Position numbers and translations under genes: made by a program
Assembly: GCA_013694995.1 (NCBI GenBank)
Contig: JACDBH010000007.1
Coordinates: 1 to 57,021, forward strand
DNA length: 57,021 nucleotides
Reading direction: 5' to 3'
Source of the DNA: Candidatus Saccharimonadota bacterium
Lineage (GTDB): Bacteria > Patescibacteriota > Saccharimonadia > Saccharimonadales > JACDBH01
Part shown: positions 40,950 to 50,072 of the stretch, piece after piece
Layout: each line of letters begins with the position of its first letter
How positions within the stretch are numbered: the stretch's first letter is position 1
The notes under the pieces: model-generated
Seen by the model: the letters and a program-made list of their open reading frames with translations, nothing else
The model's database searches: none
What the model was told of the DNA's origin: nothing

Positions 40950-42023
40950 GTGGTCAGAAACTCGCAAACCAGTATAGAAATAAATGGCAAACGCTATGAT
41001 GCCCGAACAGGGAGGATGCTGACGTCTGATGATATTGGCACACCCTCGCAAACCAGTCCGATTGACAGGCACCGACATCCTGTTAACGATATAAACCCTC
41101 GGCAACCAACCCCTCAAGTCCATAAACCGCTTGAGCGTAGTAAGACTTTGATGCGCCACGCCGTCAAAAAACCTGCAGCGGACAAACCGGTGCACCATTC
41201 AACATCTACAAAAGCCTTGTCTGACGTATCTTTCAGGCCAAACAACAATCTTGCTCCAAGTAGTACGCTACTTCATCAATTTGATAGGGATCGCGAGACG
41301 CGAGCCCACAATATCCAACGCAGCAATCTTGTTAGTAAATTTAGCGATATAAGCAGTAAACCTAGTGGAGCAGTATCGGGTGCACACTCACAACACGAAG
41401 TTCAAAAACGTGTCCAACCCCTGTCAGTCCAGGCAGCACCTGCCCTACAACTACCGGTAAGACTCTTACATTCCAAGACTGAGTTAATGCTCACTAAAGG
41501 CTTACAGACAGCGCAGAGCCATACCGAAACCCAGCCGCACAATGCGCACCGTCGTAAAACAACCAAAGCGGCTCGCTACATGACATTGGCGGCCAGCAGC
41601 TTGTCGGTACTGATGCTTGCTGGATTTATTGCTTATCAGAACCTGCCTAACATGGCAATGCGCTATGCCGCCACCCGCGCAGGAATCAGCGCCCAACTGC
41701 CAGGCTATAAGCCGGCTGGCTTTGCACTCAACAACCGCATTCACTACAACCCTGGGCAGATAACAATTAATTTTGCATCAAACAGTGATGACCGTAACTT
41801 CTCTATCACTCAGCGCTCAACTAGTTGGGATAGTAAAGCACTTCTCAGCAATTATGTTGCTACAGCTAGCGACCAAATACAGACTTATGAAGACAAGGGA
41901 AGGACAATTTATATATACGATGAATCAAACGCAACCTGGGTAAATGGAGGTGTCTGGTATGACATAAACGGCAGCTCTAAACTCAATAGCGACCAGCTGA
42001 TTCGTATTGCTACTTCAATGTAG
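40950..42023 (+). CDS. Hypothetical single-TM protein
   Basis: 357 aa; INGKRYDARTGRML N-terminus, central TM YMTLAASSLSVLMLAGFIAY, extracellular C-terminus. Confidence 0.7.
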   Translation: MVRNSQTSIEINGKRYDARTGRMLTSDDIGTPSQTSPIDRHRHPVNDINPRQPTPQVHKPLERSKTLMRHAVKKPAADKPVHHSTSTKALSDVSFRPNNNLAPSSTLLHQFDRDRETRAHNIQRSNLVSKFSDISSKPSGAVSGAHSQHEVQKRVQPLSVQAAPALQLPVRLLHSKTELMLTKGLQTAQSHTETQPHNAHRRKTTKAARYMTLAASSLSVLMLAGFIAYQNLPNMAMRYAATRAGISAQLPGYKPAGFALNNRIHYNPGQITINFASNSDDRNFSITQRSTSWDSKALLSNYVATASDQIQTYEDKGRTIYIYDESNATWVNGGVWYDINGSSKLNSDQLIRIATSM

Positions 42024-42060
42024 ATCGCAACCATCAAGCTCATGAAAATTGTATGGGCTT

Positions 42061-42118
42061 AAGATTGCCGGGAGGGTAGAAATTTGTGCTGGTGGCACAA
42101 CTCTTCCTCCAAAATCTT
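42061..42118. other. Nested stem-loop between convergent genes
   Basis: AAGATT/AATCTT, GGAGG/CCTCC, TTGTGC-TGGTG-GCACAA nested helices. Confidence 0.5.
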
Positions 42119-42171
42119 CATTGTAGAATTACCCGCCAGTTAGCTCTGGTTGAAATAGTCTTAAAAAAGTT

Positions 42172-43779
42172 TTAAACGCTCAAACGGGCACGGACCCGCT
42201 CTAGACCCATCACCTGCATAATGGCGTACAAATCGGGTGTTTGGTTTTTACCAGTTAATTTGACTCGGAGGATACGAGCATAATCCTTCAGGCTAAGGCT
42301 TTGGTTATCGGCAGCGGCGCGCATTTTCTCAAGCCACGCCGCCTGGGCATCGTCTGGAACATAAAAAGACAAAAAGGCTTCGCTGGCAGCCCGTTCAACA
42401 TTATTGTCGATGTCACTTAAATGTTCCTGACGACCTTGTTGCTGAAAATCTGTTTCGAACAGTTCATTAAAGAAATACCCATACTGGTCTTTCGCTTGTG
42501 ACCACTGACTCAGATCCTTACGAGGCTTGAGACCTGTTCGCTCAATCGCAAGTACTTGGTGTGTATAGCCTGGGTCAGCTTCAAGCGCAGCTTTAAAAGT
42601 GCCATCGGCGCTTTTTATTATGGCGTTATAAAAATCTTCCTGCGACAAACGAGCGATGTAATCTTTGGCGTAATCTTCAAGTTTACGCATATCGAGTAGT
42701 GGCGCGCGGCTGGCCGCAAGTTTTTCTAAAGAAAGAGAAAATTCTTTCAAGGACTTGTCTGGATTGGCCCGGTACCAGTCTTCAAAATTAGAGTTGGCCA
42801 AACCAAGCAGATAGGCTTTGACGGCTTCGATAGGATAGCCAGCCTGGAGCCAGTATTGCACATCGGCCTCGGGATCTTTTCGCTTGCTAAGTTTTCGTTT
42901 TCCGCCATTATTATCGATGATTGAAATCGGGGCAAAATGACCGTAGTTAAAGGGTTTCAGGCCTAGCGACTGAGACAACTCAATATGTAGCGCTGTACTC
43001 GGCAACCATTCGTCCGAACGAAACACTTTAGTCGTACCCATCAAAAAATCATCAACTACGTGTGCCAAATGGTAGGTAGGCAAATGGAATTCGTCGCTTT
43101 TAATTAACGGTACATCCAGGTCGTTTTCTGGCACTTCCATTTTTCCCTTAAAAATATCAGTGTAATTTATACGTTTGTCATGCGAACCCTCAGAGCGGAA
43201 GCGTAGGACAAACGGTTTATTATCATTCAGTGCAGTAGTGATTTCAGCTGCGGATTTATCGCGCCAAAGGGCCCATTGGCCGTAATAACCAGGCCTTAAC
43301 TTTTTAGCCTGCTGATACTTGACGGCCATTGCAAGATCGTCGGGGCTGGCAAAGCAAGGATAAGCCCGGCCTTTATGCAGCAAGTCGACTGCATAGCCCA
43401 GATACATTCTGGCCCGCTCGCTCTGCAAGTACGGACCATAGCCACCTTCTTTTCCTGGGCCTTCGTCATAATTTAAGTCAAATTTTTGAAATGCGCTTAT
43501 TATCGCTTCGATTGATCCTGTGACTTCACGCTTTTTATCTGTGTCCTCTATCCGCAGAATAAATACTCCGCCACTTTGGTGAGCTATACGTTCGTTGATT
43601 AGCCCCGCATATATCGTACCAATATGAACGAATCCGGTCGGACTGGGAGGTACTCGCATCACTTCTGCTTTATCAGACAACTGACGTAAGGGATAGCGTG
43701 TTTCGCTTTCTTGCCGCAACGTATAACCATTTGGTGCCAGCTTTGCAATTATCCGCTCAGTTAGTTCAGGGCTATACAT
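42172..43779 (-). CDS. gltX: Glutamyl-tRNA synthetase
   Basis: MRVPPSPTGFVHIGTIYAGLINERIAHQSGG, DTDKKREV, KLSKRKDPEADV; ORF can extend to 43848. Confidence 0.95.
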   Translation of the reverse strand: MYSPELTERIIAKLAPNGYTLRQESETRYPLRQLSDKAEVMRVPPSPTGFVHIGTIYAGLINERIAHQSGGVFILRIEDTDKKREVTGSIEAIISAFQKFDLNYDEGPGKEGGYGPYLQSERARMYLGYAVDLLHKGRAYPCFASPDDLAMAVKYQQAKKLRPGYYGQWALWRDKSAAEITTALNDNKPFVLRFRSEGSHDKRINYTDIFKGKMEVPENDLDVPLIKSDEFHLPTYHLAHVVDDFLMGTTKVFRSDEWLPSTALHIELSQSLGLKPFNYGHFAPISIIDNNGGKRKLSKRKDPEADVQYWLQAGYPIEAVKAYLLGLANSNFEDWYRANPDKSLKEFSLSLEKLAASRAPLLDMRKLEDYAKDYIARLSQEDFYNAIIKSADGTFKAALEADPGYTHQVLAIERTGLKPRKDLSQWSQAKDQYGYFFNELFETDFQQQGRQEHLSDIDNNVERAASEAFLSFYVPDDAQAAWLEKMRAAADNQSLSLKDYARILRVKLTGKNQTPDLYAIMQVMGLERVRARLSV

Positions 43780-43930
43780 ATAGCTTAGATTGTAACAGAT
43801 AGGTGTATGGACCGGAGATTGAAAAAGTGTTCTCATGATTTTAATCAATTATTTTTAATTTCCAGTTTTCATTATTCGGTCCTAGTTCTTCTGATATGCG
43901 TAAGCGGTATGTTAAAATCAAACAATAAAT

Positions 43931-45223
43931 ATGGATGATATTATCAGACGGCCAAAAAGGCCGAAAATTGACCTGTCTGAACTCCCGCAATCCCAAACCT
44001 TTTCCATGCACCAGGAACTTTACAGGCCGCCTGTTGCCGCTCGTACCGCCCTCAAACCTTCGGTTGCAAGTCGGGCACCTTTACCGCAGAGTTTTGCTCG
44101 TAAAGCACCCAAGCCGTCGCCTGTTGCCGCACCCGTTCCCATCAAAACCCCTAAATGGAAGATGAAATTTCGGCTTCCGCGTAATAAAAAAGAGTGGATA
44201 ATCGCAGCCGCCACAGCCATACTTTTATGCGTAGGCTGTTTCGCGCTGTATTGGTTCGTTATTCGTGATACCGCGCCAGTCGTTACATACATTGCGCCTG
44301 AGCCCGAACCCGAACCAGAACCGCCGGCACCAACCACTGGACCTTCTAAGCTGAGCGGCCGCGAAGTCGAGCTTGCAGTTAATGACCGACCAGTCTACGC
44401 CGTACAGATAGAAAATAGCCCTGATGCTCGACCACAGTCCGGCCTTAAAGAAGCCGATATTGTATTTGAGGCCGTAGCCGAAGGCGGAATTACTCGATTT
44501 AATGCCTTGTTTCACGACAATCAGCCAGGTAATATTGGGCCAATCCGTTCTTTAAGGCCATACTATATCGACTGGTTCTGGCCGTTCGATGCTGCCATAG
44601 TACATGCCGGCGGCTCACCGGAAGCTCTAAATGACATAAAAGCTTTAGGTCTTAAAGACATAGAACATGGCGTAAACGGCGGGTCTTTCAGACGGGTAAG
44701 CAATCGTTATGCTCCCCATAATCTATACTCTACATCAGCCCAACTTACAGAACTAATGAGTAAAAAGGGCTTTAACAGCTCGACATTTACCAGTTTAAGC
44801 CGGAAAGTCCCGGCCGTCGATGCTGTAGCTACAGCAAGCACCGTTAACCTTAAAATATCCAGCACTCTTTACAATGTCACTTACTCCTATGACAAAGCCA
44901 GTAATAGTTACAAGAGGGCACAAGGCGGTGGCCCACATTTAGATGCCGAAAGTGGCCAGCAGCTGGCTCCTAACGTATTGATAGTTCCGGTTTTGAGCAA
45001 AGGGATCCACCCCGACCGGGTACACACCGCATACGGTACTACTGGTTCAGGAAAAGTGTTTGTTTTCCAGGACGGCATTGTCACTGAAGGAACCTGGACT
45101 AAACCTGACCGTAAATCACAGTGGCAGCTTACTGATAATGCCGGTGCGGCGATAACGTTCAATCCGGGTCAAACTTGGTTTACTATTATCGATGCGGCGG
45201 GCTCCGTGACCTATCAGCCATGA
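43931..45223 (+). CDS. DUF3048 (YerB-like) domain protein
   Basis: 430 aa; VYAVQIENSPDARPQSGLKEADIVFEAVAEGGITRFNALFHDNQPGNIGPIRSLRPYYIDW. Confidence 0.88.
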   Translation: MDDIIRRPKRPKIDLSELPQSQTFSMHQELYRPPVAARTALKPSVASRAPLPQSFARKAPKPSPVAAPVPIKTPKWKMKFRLPRNKKEWIIAAATAILLCVGCFALYWFVIRDTAPVVTYIAPEPEPEPEPPAPTTGPSKLSGREVELAVNDRPVYAVQIENSPDARPQSGLKEADIVFEAVAEGGITRFNALFHDNQPGNIGPIRSLRPYYIDWFWPFDAAIVHAGGSPEALNDIKALGLKDIEHGVNGGSFRRVSNRYAPHNLYSTSAQLTELMSKKGFNSSTFTSLSRKVPAVDAVATASTVNLKISSTLYNVTYSYDKASNSYKRAQGGGPHLDAESGQQLAPNVLIVPVLSKGIHPDRVHTAYGTTGSGKVFVFQDGIVTEGTWTKPDRKSQWQLTDNAGAAITFNPGQTWFTIIDAAGSVTYQP

Positions 45224-46764
45224 ACCATTTGAAACGATTTAGCCAGCAGCTGACATGGATGCTTTTTTTTAGCATCATTACACCGGGCGTAGTAAGTGTG
45301 GCTGGCTACGTTTTACTACATGACATTATGGATCTTAGCGTAGTCTGGTCGCTTACAGCCATAGCTCCGTTTTTCTTGATAATCTCCTTGTGGTCAAATA
45401 TGTCTGCGGTTAAACACTCCGTAGTGCCAATAGAAAAGATTTGGCAGGCTATTTGGCATATTAGCCCAGAAGCACGCGACGTTCAGTCTCCAACAATGGA
45501 GGATATTAAAGTCGGCCGCGAACTCGTAAGCAGTATGGTCATGCAAATTTATGAGCTTGCCAGCCACGGATCAAATGTCCAAACAGCCACCACTGGCAAA
45601 CCGTTGCCACCGGCAGTTGACATGAGCAGCTTGCTGGAGCACATCCCTCAGCCCGTTTTTGTACTCGACAAAGACCGAGTTATCGGTGGCGTAAACAACG
45701 TAGCCTGCATATTTTTGGGACAGACACGCGATGAGCTTATTGGCAAAAGCACGTATGATGTACTTAGGATGTCGTTCCAAACGGTTGATACGTTAGACCT
45801 GTGGTTAGACGAAGCAAGTAAATCACTAGCCACTGCTACTAAGAGCTGGGAACATGTCCGCACGCCGCTTTCAGATGGAAAAACCTTTAAGCAATTTGAC
45901 TTAGCTGCCTCTTACAGCAAGGAAAATACCGCCGGTTACGAAACCGTTATAACTTTATTTGACCGGACGGCAACTTACGCTCGCCAAGACGAAGCCACCA
46001 GCTACGTGGCACTGGCTGTGCATGAGCTGCGAACGCCGCTTACAATCTTAAGAGGTTATATAGAAGTATTCGATGATGAACTCGGCAGTCAACTTACGCC
46101 AGAGCTAAGAGAATTTATGCGCAAAATGGGTGCCGCCGCCCAAAGCCTGACTGCTTTTGTTAGCAACATACTTAACGTTGCACGGGTAGATGAAAACCAA
46201 CTGGTATTATCGCTGCACGAAGCAGACTGGAATAAAGTATTGCCGGAAATAGCCAAAGATCTAGAGCTCCGAGCCAGCGTACGCGGCAAGACCATAGAAC
46301 TTGATATTGAAGCAGGCCTACCCTCTGTCGCTATTGATAAGATAAGTATGTATGAGGTAGTCAGCAACTTAGTTGATAATGCAATCAAATACGGCGGCTT
46401 GTCACTTAAGGTTATAATCCATGCTAAAAGATCCAAGGATGGTACTATAGAAACAGTAATACAAGACTTCGGGCTGGGGATTCCCGAAAACGCCATGTCG
46501 GATTTATTCACTAAATTTTACCGCTCACACAGCTCAAAAAATGCTGTCAGCGGTAGTGGACTTGGATTGTACCTCGTCAAAGCTATAATTAGCGCTCACG
46601 GCGGCAACGTATGGGTCAATAGTAAGGAAGGCGAGGGCAGTAGTTTCGGTTTTAGCTTGCAAACATATGAGATAGCTTCCTCTCAGGCCGGTGCCAAAGC
46701 CAGCGATGGCATAGAACGCCAAGCAAGCGGCTGGATAAAAAACCATTCATTATATAGAAGATAA
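45220..46764 (+). CDS. PAS-domain sensor histidine kinase
   Basis: ATGA overlap with previous CDS; two TM; PAS; ALAVHELRTPLTILRGYIEVF; EVVSNLVDNAIKYGG; GSGLGLYLVKAI. Confidence 0.93.
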   Translation: MNHLKRFSQQLTWMLFFSIITPGVVSVAGYVLLHDIMDLSVVWSLTAIAPFFLIISLWSNMSAVKHSVVPIEKIWQAIWHISPEARDVQSPTMEDIKVGRELVSSMVMQIYELASHGSNVQTATTGKPLPPAVDMSSLLEHIPQPVFVLDKDRVIGGVNNVACIFLGQTRDELIGKSTYDVLRMSFQTVDTLDLWLDEASKSLATATKSWEHVRTPLSDGKTFKQFDLAASYSKENTAGYETVITLFDRTATYARQDEATSYVALAVHELRTPLTILRGYIEVFDDELGSQLTPELREFMRKMGAAAQSLTAFVSNILNVARVDENQLVLSLHEADWNKVLPEIAKDLELRASVRGKTIELDIEAGLPSVAIDKISMYEVVSNLVDNAIKYGGLSLKVIIHAKRSKDGTIETVIQDFGLGIPENAMSDLFTKFYRSHSSKNAVSGSGLGLYLVKAIISAHGGNVWVNSKEGEGSSFGFSLQTYEIASSQAGAKASDGIERQASGWIKNHSLYRR

Positions 46765-46774
46765 GGGAGTAAAT

Positions 46775-47164
46775 ATGCCTGTTGCCACCAAACCACACCG
46801 CGTACTGTGTATAGAAGATGAATTCTTTATCGGTGAGCTATACGAACGTGCCCTCCGGAAAGCCGGTTATGAGGTGACTACAGTTCTCAATGGCACCGAT
46901 GGTCTGCAAGTCGCCCAGACCAACCGCTACGATATAGTTTTGCTTGATCTAATGGTGCCTGGGCTTACTGGCATAGAAATCCTTCGCTCACTCCGTAACC
47001 CCGATATCAGCCCTGGATTTAAGAGTAAAGTTATTATAACCACCAATCTAGACCAGGATGATGAAACCAAGACCGAGATAGAAGAACAAGCCGACGGCTA
47101 CATCATAAAAGCCAGTATCACTCCTAAAGAGCTTGTGAGTTTTATTGACAAACTTGAGTTATAG
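46775..47164 (+). CDS. Single-domain response regulator
   Basis: 129 aa; CIEDEFFIGELYERAL, DIVLLDLMVPGLTGIEIL. Confidence 0.93.
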   Translation: MPVATKPHRVLCIEDEFFIGELYERALRKAGYEVTTVLNGTDGLQVAQTNRYDIVLLDLMVPGLTGIEILRSLRNPDISPGFKSKVIITTNLDQDDETKTEIEEQADGYIIKASITPKELVSFIDKLEL

Positions 47165-47216
47165 ACAAACTACCTCTGTTATGCTAGGATGTCTTTGGCC
47201 AAATTTGTGAGAGAAT

Positions 47217-48983
47217 TCACGAATTTGAAAGAAGCAAGCTTGGTGAATTTGTAAGCAGTGCCGGACAAGCCTGTTTTGCCAGCAGTGAGACAAACGCATC
47301 ATCACAATGTGACGTGGTCCCGTCGTCTAGTGGTCCAGGACATCTGGTTCTCATCCAGAAGATCGCGGGTTCGACTCCCGCCGGGATCACCAAAACAGAC
47401 TCAGAGTCATTCTGGGTCTTTTTTGATGCCACAAGTTCTGCCTCTAACACCTTAGCTTGCCTGAAAGGCAGGCCAACTTTTACGGTTCCAAATTTTTGAT
47501 TTGCATTGATGGTCAAACCCTCTGGCAATGCCATATGTTGGAACCGGACTCTGTCATCGTCTTGTGCCACGGACCACATACTAGCAACATTAGCCATAAA
47601 ATTTATAGCTAAGTCTAGGACTCGGTCGGTGCTAACAAATTCTTGCTTAATGTCGGCTAACTCTAACTCAAGACGAGTGCGTTCAATAGCTATCTGGTCA
47701 CGTTCATCTTTGAGTTCGTTGTCAGTAATAGTACCAACTCGGCACATTTCAATATAGTCGTGCTTCTTTTTATCTAATGCAGCTATGTCTGATTCAGCCT
47801 TCTGACGGCGTGCAATCGTTTCTGCATAATCCATATTCCACTTACGTACAACAATCTCCTTGAAAGCACGTAGGGCACCAACGGAGGGCTGGATGCCCTC
47901 CATTAGATTCAAGTAAGCCTTCTGGACCTGTTCACGAGGTAAAGCTAGGTGTTTGTAAGTATCATCACGTACTTTGACACCCTTGCACTTGGTGCAGTGA
48001 TAGTACTCGTAAGTATTGTTTCTGCCACGTGAACGGCTACCAGTTAAGTGACTGCCACAGTACGCACATTTTAGATATCTGCGTAATGGCCAGTGCTCTT
48101 TATTTTTACCGTATGGTCTCAGTACTGGTTTGTCTGAGCCTGTAAGTATTAGCTTGATAGCATCAAACTCCTCGGTAGTTATCAGAGCATTGTGCATATG
48201 TAAGCCGTCTATAGGCTCATCAATGCCTTTACCGGTAATCTTTCCTGCGTACAGGGGATTTCGCAACATTGAATATACCGTACTTTTACCAACCGGCTTA
48301 TCATAGTGCTTACTATATTTTCTTTTACCTTTGACCAACGTGTAGCTACGAGACATTATTTTGTACTTGGTTGTTGCTAGTTCTGCTGCACTATCTTGGT
48401 TGTATAGACCTTTTGCAAAGTCTTTCAGAAACCTTTGTACATTTTTGGCCATTTCATCTGGCTCTACAGTTGGTCGGCCTAAAGTATCTTTAATGTTCCG
48501 ATAGCCTATCGGTGCCAAATGCACCCAGCCACCTTCTTGAAGTCTTGCCATCATTCCTTTAGCAGAGCGTTCTGAACGGAGTGAGTTGTCAAACTCAGCA
48601 AACGATGCCAGTATGTGCTCCATTAACTTCCCAGAAGGCGTATCTTCTAGGACTTCAGTAGCAGAATGTAGCCTAATGCCTAGCTTAATGAATATGTTCG
48701 CTAGGGCAATATGGTCTTCAGTCCGTCTGGCCAATCTATCCAACTTCCAAACGATGACATCGCTAATTTCTTTACGATGTTCGGTGCAATACGCCAACAT
48801 TGCTTTCAACTGCGTCCTATTAGCGGTTTTGGCACTTTCTCCCTCTTCAACATATACTTCTGCAACACTACCCAAATTTGCTTTGGCAGCATAGTCACGG
48901 CAGGCTTTTTCTTGTGTCTCTAGGCTTTTATTCTTCTCAGCCTGCTCAACCGTAGAGACTCTTGTGTAAATTACGACTTTCAT
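47217..48983 (-). CDS. Large serine recombinase (integrase)
   Basis: 588 aa; MKVVIYTRVSTVEQAEKNKSLETQEKACRDYA, WKLDRLARRTED, zinc ribbon CAYCGSHLTG...YYHCTKC; C-terminus translated antisense through tRNA-Glu. Confidence 0.93.
   Translation of the reverse strand: MKVVIYTRVSTVEQAEKNKSLETQEKACRDYAAKANLGSVAEVYVEEGESAKTANRTQLKAMLAYCTEHRKEISDVIVWKLDRLARRTEDHIALANIFIKLGIRLHSATEVLEDTPSGKLMEHILASFAEFDNSLRSERSAKGMMARLQEGGWVHLAPIGYRNIKDTLGRPTVEPDEMAKNVQRFLKDFAKGLYNQDSAAELATTKYKIMSRSYTLVKGKRKYSKHYDKPVGKSTVYSMLRNPLYAGKITGKGIDEPIDGLHMHNALITTEEFDAIKLILTGSDKPVLRPYGKNKEHWPLRRYLKCAYCGSHLTGSRSRGRNNTYEYYHCTKCKGVKVRDDTYKHLALPREQVQKAYLNLMEGIQPSVGALRAFKEIVVRKWNMDYAETIARRQKAESDIAALDKKKHDYIEMCRVGTITDNELKDERDQIAIERTRLELELADIKQEFVSTDRVLDLAINFMANVASMWSVAQDDDRVRFQHMALPEGLTINANQKFGTVKVGLPFRQAKVLEAELVASKKTQNDSESVLVIPAGVEPAIFWMRTRCPGPLDDGTTSHCDDAFVSLLAKQACPALLTNSPSLLLSNS
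47316..47392 (+). tRNA. tRNA-Glu (anticodon CTC)
   Basis: Acceptor GGTCCCG/CGGGATC, anticodon arm TCTGG-TTCTCAT-CCAGA, T arm GCGGGTTCGACTCCCGC, discriminator A and CCA encoded. Confidence 0.92.
47397..47424 (+). terminator. Rho-independent terminator downstream of tRNA-Glu
   Basis: AGACTCAGA gtcat TCTGGGTCT TTTTT. Confidence 0.78.
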
Positions 48984-49028
48984 TTCTAACTCCTATTATC
49001 TTGCTATTAAAGTTTGCATACAAGTGAC

Positions 49029-49220
49029 CTACGTAGACTTTGGAACCGCTTCCTTGTTGCCTAGCAGCTCTTTCTTGATTTGCTTAATTACTATTTCTGC
49101 CATCAACTCAAGCTGAACAGTGACCGTGCCAACCTCACGGTCCGAATTGCTAGCGTACTCCTTTCCAAGTAGCTTTCGCATTTCATTAGTTGATATGATT
49201 TTGTCCTGCTTATCGTTCAT
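49029..49220 (-). CDS. Small helical hypothetical protein
   Basis: 63 aa, charged; within the integrative element. Confidence 0.5.
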   Translation of the reverse strand: MNDKQDKIISTNEMRKLLGKEYASNSDREVGTVTVQLELMAEIVIKQIKKELLGNKEAVPKST

Positions 49221-49339
49221 AACGCTTGAGATTATAGGCGTTGATAACTATGCTTTCAGGCAACGCCGGAATGATTTTTAGCAGACTAAATTTGATACAG
49301 TTTGATAGAGTTCAAGCTTGCCGGTTTTTTGCCGGTTTT

Positions 49340-50029
49340 TTACGTTTTCAATTTTTGCTTAATTTCTTGCCATTCGCTTTGAGTAATTTGAATTGGATTT
49401 GTTAGCTCCAATTCTTTAGTCCCACAACGCTTGAAGAACAGTTTTTTAAGTTGTCTGTCAAAACCAACCTTGCGTACCACTTCGGCTAAGTCCTTAACAT
49501 TTCCTACTGTCTCAAATTCTCGTCTGAGTTCTGTCAACCTAACTAGCGAACCTGGCCTATTATTTATCACATAACCCAATATCAATTCAGGAGGCCTATG
49601 AGAAGTAAATCTATTTAGAAAAACTTTGTCATCGTCAGTAACTAACCACAAGCCTCTACCTTCTTTTGAAAGCCATACAGTTATAAGTTCAGGGGTGTCT
49701 GCGGTCCCTGTGGGTTCGTAGGCCGTTACTACACCATCTACATCACTATAGTTCTTAAACCAAAGGTCCATAGCATTGTAGGCTTTTGTAAATTCGTGAA
49801 GAAATGTAACTTTGTACGAATCGTCATCTAACTTTTCAAGTTCAATATAATTCTGTCCAGCAAACTGTTTTAACAGTCTTGACTGAATCAACTTACTTGG
49901 TGCATTGTTTTCTCGTAAATAAAACACTGTGCTTAGCTCTGATGGGTCAGAGACCAAGAACTCAGCCTTGAGCACTTTCAGTATCCACCACTTATCTAGA
50001 TGATATTGGTCTTCTGGTGTAACTTGCAT
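49340..50029 (-). CDS. Uncharacterised protein, third gene of RM locus
   Basis: 229 aa; same strand, 43 nt downstream of res. Confidence 0.75.
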   Translation of the reverse strand: MQVTPEDQYHLDKWWILKVLKAEFLVSDPSELSTVFYLRENNAPSKLIQSRLLKQFAGQNYIELEKLDDDSYKVTFLHEFTKAYNAMDLWFKNYSDVDGVVTAYEPTGTADTPELITVWLSKEGRGLWLVTDDDKVFLNRFTSHRPPELILGYVINNRPGSLVRLTELRREFETVGNVKDLAEVVRKVGFDRQLKKLFFKRCGTKELELTNPIQITQSEWQEIKQKLKT

Positions 50030-50072
50030 ACCTAAATTATAGGCTTAGTCTTGCAAACTATGAAAAACTCTT

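Noticed and set aside
47258-47499. Short plus ORFs across tRNA-Glu
   Set aside because: Translate the tRNA gene and its terminator; not coding.
49319-49341. Tandem GCCGGTTTTTT x2
   Set aside because: Two short copies at the 3' end of the 229-aa gene; too little to support a named feature.
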